Source of the DNA: Taxillus chinensis
Lineage: Eukaryota; Streptophyta; Magnoliopsida; Santalales; Loranthaceae
NCBI GenBank assembly: GCA_023512835.1
Contig: CM042088.1
Location: forward strand, 16,110,986 to 16,174,985
Direction: 5' to 3'
Length of the DNA: 64,000 nt
Shown here in pieces: positions 56,433 through 64,000 of this stretch. A model generated the notes under the pieces. The model saw nothing but the letters and a program-made list of their open reading frames with translations, ran no database searches and was not told the origin of the DNA. The first letter of the stretch is position 1. The number at the start of each line of letters is the position of its first letter. Made by a program: the position numbers and the translations under genes.

Positions 56433-56495
56433 GAGGTGTTTTCAAGTTTGAATTATTTTTGCCATAAGAATATCCAATGGTGCCTTGAAATTCTT
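56433..56495 (+). pseudogene. Captured UBC13-like exon, downstream, with stop
   Basis: Reads GGVFKFELFLP, then TAA (56464-56466) where Glu is expected, then EYPMVP. This matches the GGVFKLELFLPEEYPM segment of UBC13-like E2s. The match fades by about 56490. Confidence 0.85.
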
Positions 56496-57239
56496 CTTGG
56501 TGTCTTTATATGTGTATGAGTTAATCGTTTTTGTTACTATCCTTTTGCTCTTGTTTAATTACAATTCTTTAATTCAGAAGAGCACTGTAGTTTTATTCCA
56601 CAATTTACAATTAATAACATATTCAACTTAAAACATCATAAAATATGTGGACTTGATAGAAAACAACTTTGGACTTAGGATCTTGTATTTTTACAGCTAT
56701 CTTATTGACAAGTATAGAATTGCAAATTTTTTTGTTCCTACTTGACAAGTTATATAATTTGCTCATGTTATTTATTTTTCGTTTTAATGTATTTTTGGTA
56801 ACTGATAATTATTAGTTTTTTCTTGCAAAATGGTGGATTGTTTGCCATTTATTTTGGCATGGAATGAAGATGGCATATATTAGGGGTTTTGTTTTAAAAC
56901 ATTTTCAATTTTATATTATAATTGTAAAATATTTTGAACACGGGTGGTTATTTTGGATTGTAACACTTCAAAATACTATTTCTCAATGTGGAAATATATT
57001 AATAATATTTTTTATGGTTTGTTTTTTTTGAATATTGGTAGTTTTTGAACTGTAATGGTATTTATGAAATTGTAATCATTAATTGTAAGCATTTGAGAAG
57101 GCTTGTCATATTTTTGTGTCATATATCGTAAGCCTTTTTGGTGTGTTAGGTCTGCTTGGCTTATGGTATGTCGGTTACTTTTCGTAACACAAAAAAGATC
57201 ATATTGTATGATTTTCGACAACACATAATTGTAATGCAA

Positions 57240-57480
57240 TAAAAAGTGTTATGTAGAGAGTTCTATGGTAAGCTTAAAAAAAGCTTACGAAAATGTTTTA
57301 TAAGACAATAATATGTGTTACTGTATGACTACCATAACAGAAAACCGTAACACACCAAAAAGTGTTATTGAAAGATAGGGAACTTTTCATAAGCCAAGCA
57401 AACCTAACACCCCAAAAAGTGTTACGGTATCCTATGGTAACACATTTTATGTCTTACTAAAGACCTGATTTCTTGTAGTG
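57240..57480. repeat. CACTA right subterminal repeats and terminal inverted repeat
   Basis: AAAAAGTGTTA-like words recur in both directions (57241, 57307, 57358, 57414, 57420), ending in TTTCTTGTAGTG. Such subterminal repeats bind CACTA transposase in known elements. Confidence 0.7.
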
Positions 57481-57483
57481 TGC

Positions 57484-57920
57484 AGGCCTTGCGAGAGCAT
57501 CGGTTGTACATGAAGTTCACAAAATGTGACTTCTGGTTACAATAGGTGAACTTCTTGGGGAATGTGATATCTTCGGAAGGTATCACAGTGGATCCTAAAA
57601 ACATTGAGGCAGTTATATCATGGAAGAGGCCCACAAATGTGTTTGAGGTTCGTAGCTTCCTTGGTTTAGCAAGCTACTATCGGAGGTTCGTGAAGAATTT
57701 TTCCAGATCGGCAGCTCCTATGACGAACCTGACCAGGAAAGGAATTCCTTTTGTTTGGTTTGATGCATGTGAGAGTGCTTTCATGGAGCTGAAGGCACGA
57801 TTGACTTCAACACCTATTCTGATACTTCCACAGGAGGGTATGCCTTTCGAGGTGTATTGTGATGCTTCCAGAGTGGGGCTTGGTTGTGTGTTGATTCAGA
57901 CTCGGCAAGTGAGTGCTTAT
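57484..57920 (+). pseudogene. TE4 reverse transcriptase end and RNase H start
   Basis: Resumes after the CACTA with QALREHRLYMKFTKCDFWL, a TAG stop (57544, CAG expected), then [39 protein letters not shown] and the RNase H Asp block [17 protein letters not shown]. It ends in VSAY at the CTTAT target of the next insertion. Confidence 0.9.
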
Positions 57921-58840
57921 TGACAGACAAGATTTTTAGCCTCTCTAAAAGAGCTAGCTAATGTCGTTAAATCTCTCTTCAAAATAATAAATTCCCTAAG
58001 TTTGCACTAAAAGAATAGCAGCAAGAAAGGGGTCGAACCCACAGGGATTAACCTAGTTCTCTAGTTCTCAAATCAAATCACCCAATTACTCTTGTTCTAT
58101 AAAATGTCTTGGCAAAAAGTTTTCTTTTTTAAACTAAAGATCTAATTTTTATGTGGTTTTCTGAATAAACAAAGAAAGTAAACTGATTTTAGGATTAAGA
58201 TTCAAGGATTAAAAGCATCTAGGGTCACAATTTCACCTCCCTATGTTATCTCTACTGGTTCATGGTATTAGGGTTGTCCGATTGAAAACATGCTAAACAT
58301 AAGCCAAGGACAACAAATGGTCATTGAGGTCCTTTTAAGAGTTGTATGCCGGAATGGTCATCTAAACACACAAACATGCAAAGCCAATAAATCATACTTG
58401 CAAAAGGATAATGATCACACCAATCACAAATAAGTTATGAATCTCAATCCGCCCCAGACTAGGGCTAAGAATACCAAGGTGTACATCCAAAGATAGAACT
58501 TAAGAACAGATTCATAAAACATGCAAAACTTCAATCATCCAAACCCAATATTCATAAACACAGCAAAGCAACAAGTGGGCTACATTGCTCCCCTAGATTA
58601 AAAGAACTACTCACGCATGATTACAAGCAAACACAAAGCAGAAAAGGTCAACATCTTCTTCTTGATCACGCGCACAGCAAAGCTTCAAATCCAGGCTCCA
58701 AAATCCGCGACGGCTGCGCTGCGACGGCTACGACGGCTGCTCTCCTAGGTCAAGGAGCACCTCCAAGTCGTGGAGCCTCTCTCTCTCTCTCTAAAACGTG
58801 TAGGGGGGTTAGGCATGGCTAGCAAGGGCATGGAGGCTTG

Positions 58841-58850
58841 TATTTATAGA
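58841..58850 (-). promoter_or_regulatory. TATA box of the Tat/Athila-like solo LTR
   Basis: Minus strand TCTATAAATA, about 35 bp downstream (in sense) of the hairpin; confirms minus polarity. Confidence 0.7.
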
Positions 58851-58884
58851 GTTTGGATGGGCTTTGAGGTGTGTAACCTAGCCC

Positions 58885-58914
58885 ACTTATCAAAACGGCG
58901 TAGTTTTGATAAGT
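58885..58914. repeat. Perfect 12-bp hairpin upstream of TATA
   Basis: ACTTATCAAAAC and GTTTTGATAAGT are perfect reverse complements with a 6-base loop. The same stem occurs at 60701-60730 with a different loop. Confidence 0.85.
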
Positions 58915-59022
58915 AACACTCGAAACATTAAAAACTCTATCTTCCATCCACAATTTGGACTTGGGCCTTCAGGAACAAATGATCAGCATGGAAAAACGAT
59001 TGGATCGGTCCAAAAATATCTC

Positions 59023-59245
59023 TGCACGCCAATTTGCACGTGATATGGTGAATTCACGTGCACCTCCAAATCAGCTCAAACTTCTCCCCAAGCTTCCTTG
59101 CATCATGTAGAGGCCTAAGAGGCAAAAATAGGCTTGCACGTGAATTGGGTGAATTCACGTGCAGATCCAAATCAGCTCCAAATGCTCTGAAATTTCTGTG
59201 GCAGGTAGAGGACATCATTCCAAGCAACTTTTCTTCTTGCACGCC
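59023..59245. promoter_or_regulatory. Paired CACGTG palindrome cassette in solo LTR U3
   Basis: GCACGTGA-N10-TCACGTGC (59036-59061) and GCACGTGA-N11-TCACGTGC (59136-59162), exactly 100 bp apart, then GCACGCCA at 59239. GCTCTGAAATTT (59184), AGGACAT (59209) and AGCAACTTTT (59223) follow in the same order as in TE3 LTRs (14136, 14150, 14175). Confidence 0.8.
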
Positions 59246-59448
59246 AATTGTTTGAGGCCATCTACTATGTCAAAAGTGAGGTCCAAAACCTGCCAAAACA
59301 GCTTAAAAACGCATGTATTTGCAACTAGCATCTTCCTAGGGGTTAGAGCAAATATATATGATATATGAGGCAATAAGGCTCTAATCATGCTCTTAAACAT
59401 CCTAAATAAACACTAGAATAACGGCATAAAATGCACGTTATCACTTAT

Positions 59449-59764
59449 GGGTCGCAGCGGTTGAGGTCATATGAGCAGAACTATCCCACGTATGATTTGG
59501 AGTTGGTTATAGTGATATTTGCTCTAAAGAACTAGTAACATTATCTCCTTGGGGAGAAATTTGTGGAGTATACAGACCACAAGAGCTTGCAGTAAATCTT
59601 TTCTCAAAGAGACCTAAACCTTAGACAAAGGTAGTGGGTGGAGTACTTGCAGTAGTTTCAATTTGATATGATGTATACCCTTGGTAAGGGTAATGTGGTG
59701 GCAGATGCTCCGAATAATAAGAGCAGGGCCGTAGTTGCCCATTGTGCCATTAAGGAATGGGAAA
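59449..59764 (+). pseudogene. TE4 RNase H, continuation
   Basis: Reads RLRSYEQNYPTYDLELVIVI (catalytic Glu block), FALKN then TAG, FVEYTDHKSLQ, and GNVVADAP at the end of RNase H. Stops TAG at about 59534 and TAA at 59594. The integrase is missing: the next element begins near 59765. Confidence 0.82.
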
Positions 59765-60700
59765 TGATAGGTTAGTGACCTATGAAATATTGTATTGATA
59801 GGTTTTACAAGCAATGCATTGGCCAAATAATAAAGAGGATGTATTTAACACCTTGAGTATCGATCCCACGAGGAATGACTTAACAATGATAGGCAATGAT
59901 CACCAGATTGAAAAGCTTATATTATGTCTGATAAATAATTTTAGTTTGAATTTTCTAATTACTAAGAAACCGTAAAAACACTTGACAAAGGAAGATATAT
60001 ATTATTTTAAGCAATTTAGGTTCACAATTTCACCATCCAATCCCACTTGTAATTCTGGTTTGTTTATGTTAAACTGATATCAATTCAAACCATTTTTCAT
60101 TATAGTTCTCAACTCCCATCAACTCTCCACTTGATCCGTGTGAGAATCAATTTAAGATTTCTGCACCATTTGGTCCATGTGTGCAAATTAATCAAAGGCT
60201 ATTAACAAATTTAACAATGTTAGTTTGGTCCACTAAACATTATTAAATTAAAAACAGCAATTCCACCCTAGACTAGGGTTAAGGTATCTAATTTCATGCA
60301 TGCAAAATCATATTCAACTTAAACACATGTTGTTTTCCAAATAATCAAAAACGGTTTGCAATATTCAATACAGATTCATAAACCAGATTACAAGGGTGAA
60401 TGGGGGCTACATTGCTCCCCTAAACAAAAGAGTTTACCCCATGTTCATGACTGAAATCACAATTAGAAAAATACCAAACATATTGATTTCTTCAAGGTAG
60501 GGAAAGAAGGTATATATATTGTAATCTTCAATGATGATCCAATCTCCTTCAATCCCTTGCTCCAATTGGTGTTTGTATCTAAGGAATCTTCAGGTTTTTC
60601 CAAGCTATGGTCTGCTCTTTGAAAATCGTTCTCCCCTTCTCTTCCCAATCACCTTCTTAAATACCCTCACAACACTTGACCTAATCATCCAAGAACCAGC

Positions 60701-60730
60701 ACTTATCAAAACGATGTAGTTTTGATAAGT
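60701..60730. repeat. Hairpin conserved with 58885-58914
   Basis: Same 12-bp arms ACTTATCAAAAC / GTTTTGATAAGT; loop GATGTA. About 37 bp from a TATTTAAG box on the minus strand (60657-60664). Confidence 0.85.
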
Positions 60731-60848
60731 AAACATGTTTTAACTTTCCTGCCTTCATATAGAACAAAATACTCATAATTTGAACCTGGTCTTTTAGGAA
60801 AGAATTATCATCATAACAAAACGAAGGAGATGATGCAAAAACATATCT

Positions 60849-60979
60849 GCACATGACAAAAGTCATTATCACGTTCAGCCTCCAAATGGTTTAGAATTTC
60901 TCCACAAGCTTTAGAACTTCATCTGGAGGGCTCTTACACAAAAATACCTCTACACGTGACAAAGGTCATTGTCACGTGC
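60849..60979. promoter_or_regulatory. Diverged CACGTG cassette
   Basis: GCACATGA-N12-TCACGTTC (60849-60876) and ACACGTGA-N12-TCACGTGC (60952-60979), 103 bp apart. The first unit has lost CACGTG by single changes. Confidence 0.7.
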
Positions 60980-61029
60980 AGCCTCTAAATGCTTCCTCTT
61001 GAGTTCATCTTTTGTCTTATGCTTCCTCA

Positions 61030-61459
61030 TTAATATACAAGTAACCGGGAATAGTAGTCGGAGACGTGCTCATCCTCCTTCATTTTGGCCACTTCAAATT
61101 CCGCCCGTTGAGATTGCAATTGAATTCTCCTCACACAATCAACACCTTTAAAGATGGTGCTTAAGGTGTCCCATATCGCCTTGTTTGACGTCACTTCCGT
61201 AACTTTCTCGAATGTTGCATCATTGAATCCTTGATATAGAAGGTACAACATCTTCTTATCCTTCTTCGCGCTCTTTTAGCGTGGCTCTTTGATTAGTAGT
61301 ACAACCGGCTTCCTACTCTGGTGTGGGATCGACAAAGCCGTTGCTAATAATTTCCCACAACTCCTGTGAACCAAATAATGCCTTGAATTGAACACACCAT
61401 TTTTCATAATTTTCTTTCATCAATTGCGGGACTTGCAATTGCGCCATATTGGAAGCCAT
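61030..61459 (-). pseudogene. TE6: copia gag fragment
   Basis: ATG at 61459 (MASNMAQLQVPQLMKENYEK) opens a DUF4219/UBN2 gag; after a frame change near 61260 it continues MLYLLYQGFNDATFEKVTEV, SNKAIWDTLSTIFKGVD and EDEHVSDYYSRL. It is cut at about 61036 next to the truncated LTR; protease to RNase H are missing. Confidence 0.87.
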
Positions 61460-61475
61460 CGAGAGATCGATCCGG

Positions 61476-61487
61476 GCTCTGATACCA
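61476..61487 (-). promoter_or_regulatory. TE6 PBS (tRNA-iMet)
   Basis: Minus strand TGGTATCAGAGC, 17 bp upstream of the gag ATG. Confidence 0.9.
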
Positions 61488-61489
61488 AA

Positions 61490-61713
61490 TGTTAAAATTA
61501 AAATGCAGAGAGATAACAAACAAGAGACCGATGATATATATATATTTCTGCTTTTTCGAAGCACACATATTACAAGAGACGTATTTTCACAACTCTCAGA
61601 TTTTGTTTTTTTCTTATCCCTCTCACATATTTCTGCTTTTTCCTGATATTCTGTGCTTTTTTGCACAGAGTGCTTTTACAAATATATATATTCCTGATAT
61701 GTATATATTCCTC

Positions 61714-61759
<46 letters not shown>

Positions 61760-61760
61760 T
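61490..61760 (-). repeat. TE6 5' LTR (outer end uncertain)
   Basis: Starts TGTTAAAATT beside the PBS. Contains a stem CTCTGTGC/GCACAGA around 61655-61675 and ends in or near the AT microsatellite. The short LTR and 17-bp leader suggest an Ale/Retrofit-like copia; this is inference. Confidence 0.6.
61715..61756. repeat. (AT)n microsatellite
   Basis: Uninterrupted TA dinucleotides over about 40 bp. Confidence 0.95.
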
Positions 61761-62160
61761 TCTAATATATTGCGAACGTACGCACTATGTTCTTAACGTG
61801 AGAATGTTAACATTAGCCGTCGGATGAGATGCATAAGAGTTCAGCCATTAGATTAATTAATAAGAAAAAAAAACCTAACCCTCTTCTGCGCTCACTCGAC
61901 CTACGTCTACGCTCCCTCTCTATCTCCTTGTCTCTCATGCGCTCTCTCCCTCAATCAAGCACGATCCGTGTCGCCATCTCTCTCAATCGATTGCGCTACC
62001 TCTCTCCATCACCCCTCATCCACTCTCTCTCTCTCTCTCTCTCTCTCTAAATCGAACAACACCATCCATGCTACGCTCGCTACTGCCTCTCTCTATCACC
62101 CCTCGTCCATGCTTTCTCTCCCTCAATCAAACAACATAATCATCCTCATACACATCGTCA
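61757..62160. other. No gene; CT-rich stretch
   Basis: Contains GTTCTTAACGTGAGAATGTTAAC (61789-61811), a short imperfect inverted repeat, and a (CT)n run at 62023-62048. Could be the edge of another mobile element; no ends found. Confidence 0.4.
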
Positions 62161-63021
62161 TCTTCTCTGCCACCATGTTTGTCAACAATTGCTGGCGAAA
62201 CTCCTATGGTGACTGCGAAATTTGTTGAATTGATGGAGCAGTTATTGGGGTCTTTAATTTATTTCAGGCGATGGCTCCAAAACCGCCAAGTTCAGGAACA
62301 AGGAAGTTATGCTTCAATTTTTCTTTTTTTTCCCATTATTTATTTATTTTGGACAAATTTTCTACCTGTGTTATTATATCAGCATATATTCCTATTTGCA
62401 AGAAGACAATAGTTCTCCTGAAGATGCACATGCTTCATCTGCAATTTTGCTAGTTACCTCCATATACCACATGAGTCTTCTTGCACAGGTGTGTTATCAT
62501 ATTTTGTATACTTATATCATTTTTAATTTTGCCTATGTCTACTTCATGCTCCATGGACAATAACTACCGTTAATATAAAGTCCCAAATTATTCTTGTCAT
62601 TTTTTTTAAATTTATTTTTTAAGATTATTTTCAAGACGAAGCATTAAACCTTGAATCAGTTATTGAAAAGTACATAGCTGCTGATTCCAAAGAGATTATA
62701 ATATATGTACTTAATGCCAATCATAGTGTAAACTTTGATGGTCAGATACCAACCACAATGCACGCATGATTTTTTCTTGCTTTTCTTAGTTTGCATTGGT
62801 GGTCTAAAGGAGAGAAGGAGGTTGGAGATGTGTCACAAACTGTGAACTTGTGTTTTGATAAAGATCTTGATGCTGCTTTGGATTCTTTTGACATTCTATA
62901 TATTCTGCTGGCGATGTCTTGTAAGCTGTCATTTTTGTCTTCGATTCTGGGTTGCATAGTTTGTGAATTTGTCTCACTAATTTGTTATGTAATCAGGGAA
63001 GCTGAAAATATACACTTCTAA
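62161..63021 (+). other. Unrecognised gene-like fragment with exon-like pieces
   Basis: Coherent coding-like pieces are split by AT-rich intron-like DNA: DNSSPEDAHASSAILLVTSI (62405-62490, before GT), DEALNLESVIEKYIAADSKE continuing to NFDGQIPTTM (62635-62760), and after TTAG the piece LHWWSKGEKEVGDVSQTVNL continuing CFDKDLDAALDSFDI (62789-62905, before GT). I do not recognise the protein. It may be a captured or decayed host gene. Confidence 0.35.
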
Positions 63022-64000
63022 GGCAGCCAACTACTCATCAAGTGATTTTTGATAAAGCTCTGTTTGGATCTTTTGGGAGGCATACAAACAAAATGGACAA
63101 TGTGTCATGGCAACGTAAAAAGCATTTCTTTTTTCAAGTGTCATAGATTGTCATTCTTTTGTGTAAGATTTTTATGTAGTAAAATTTTGTATTTCTAAGG
63201 AGAAAATAATGTTGTTGGAATATTTTTGTATCATAGCCCACCTACCCAAGCTTATAGCTTGATAAAGTTGCCGAGGGGTTTTAATAGAATTGTTGTAAAT
63301 AATATTCTTTGATGAGATATTCATACAATGTAATATTGTGTATTTACTTTGATGAGATAAAATGAAATAAATGTACATTAGAGGCAAACAACCTTGACTA
63401 TATCATTTAACCCACACTCATTTAGATTATAACTTTGGTTCATTATTGCTGAAAAATAATCTTAACAGTATCTTAACTTCAGTCTGCTATTATTTATGAT
63501 ACAATAAATGAATAAATCAATTATTTGGGCAGATTGAAGGGGTTTAGTGTGTAGCAAATTAAAGGGGTTTATTGTTTATGATACAGTAATTAATGGTGTC
63601 TATTATTATTTTGAAAAATAAAAAAAAATACGGATACGAAGAAGGTATGATACTATTATTAACACACAAATATAAATAATTCATATTTATATTTTGTGGG
63701 GGACGCCGAGAAAAAAAATAGAAGCGGGAAAGGCTTGGTCGATTAATTGATAGTTATATTAAAATTATATTAATAATTTTTAAAAAAATAAACTAACGTC
63801 CGGTAAAATTAACAATACACAGGTGAGAGGATAAAAAAAAAAGTGTGAAACAATAATATCTTCCTCTTTGCAGATTTTTGATGGCATAAGAATAAGGGTA
63901 AAATATGCAATTGGCAGGAAACCTACGAATTACAGTGAAATAAGGTAGAAGATGCAAATAGCCTCCCTTCACATTAGCATATAATACATCATGTTCAATG
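63022..64000. other. AT-rich DNA, no feature recognised
   Basis: Short ORFs only, with no known motif; no terminal repeats or target duplications seen. Confidence 0.5.

Larger units (their letters stand above)
57921..59443 (-). repeat. Solo LTR, Tat/Athila-like gypsy family
   Basis: 1523 bp with TG...CA ends and target duplication CTTAT (57916-57920 and 59444-59448). The minus strand starts TGATAACGTGCATTTTATGCC and near its end has CCCTGTGGGTTCGACCCC, a pairing typical of Tat/Athila-type gypsy LTRs. TCTATAAATA on the minus strand (58841-58850) is a good TATA box. The U3 contains the CACGTG cassette (59036-59245) and a hairpin (58885-58914). Confidence 0.85.
59765..61035 (-). repeat. Second Tat/Athila-like LTR, diverged and truncated
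   Basis: Shares with 57921-59443, in the same order: a GATCCCACGAGGAATGAC-type motif near the start, CTACATTGCTCCCCTA (58581 and 60410), the 12-bp hairpin (60701-60730), and the CACGTG cassette (60849-60979). No TSD found; the right end abuts copia gag sequence near 61035, so it is probably cut there. Start could be 59765 or 59776. Confidence 0.75.

Noticed and set aside
61757..62160. Possible Helitron edge
   Set aside because: No TC start, CTRR end or terminal hairpin could be identified.

Overview
This window is plant nuclear DNA made almost entirely of transposable elements nested inside one another. I see no intact host gene, rRNA or tRNA. A flowering plant, probably a eudicot, is suggested by Ty1/copia and Ty3/gypsy LTR retrotransposons primed by initiator tRNA-Met, a chromodomain gypsy element, Tat/Athila-like LTRs, a CACTA transposon, and captured fragments of plant-type UBC13 and (probably) PPi-dependent phosphofructokinase. 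The species cannot be named from this.

Left half (1-38.5 kb) is a three-level nest of copia elements. TE1 (minus; 1-4689 and 37194-37681, 5' LTR from 37682) is old and runs off the left edge. TE2 (minus; 4690-37188; 1.83-kb LTRs, long leader, Angela/BARE-like) sits in the TE1 gag gene with a GGTCC target duplication. TE3 (plus; 13757-36806) sits in the right LTR of TE2 with a GTGCC duplication. TE3 is not a single element: four almost identical 1.6-kb LTRs alternate with three internal regions (LTR-int-LTR-int-LTR-int-LTR, period about 7.15 kb), with target duplications only at the outer ends.

38.5-40 kb is a GAGTC/GACTC-rich degenerate repeat. From 40 to 59.8 kb lies an old gypsy element, TE4 (plus), broken by five later insertions: the chromovirus TE5 (40476-46622, itself holding a solo LTR), a 1.2-kb TRIM-like element (46884-48105), a solo LTR (48242-49789, TSD ACCTA), a CACTA element carrying host exon fragments (52660-57480, TSD TGC) and a Tat/Athila-like solo LTR (57921-59443, TSD CTTAT). 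A related LTR fragment (about 59765-61035), a copia gag remnant with PBS and LTR (61030 to about 61760), and AT-rich DNA with an unrecognised gene-like fragment complete the window.

Three themes stand out. (1) The U3 regions of the copia element TE3 and of the gypsy Tat/Athila-like LTRs share a cassette of paired CACGTG palindromes spaced about 100 bp, in opposite orientation relative to LTR polarity. (2) Differences between near-identical TE2 and TE3 copies fall mostly at CAG/CTG (CHG) trinucleotides and cause most frameshifts; this looks like methylation-linked read error, so TE3 may be far more intact than it reads. (3) The CACTA element has captured two adjacent UBC13-like exons with their intron, and a duplicated phosphofructokinase-like fragment. 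All boundaries were read by eye. Those with TSDs should be good to a base or two; domain limits are approximate.
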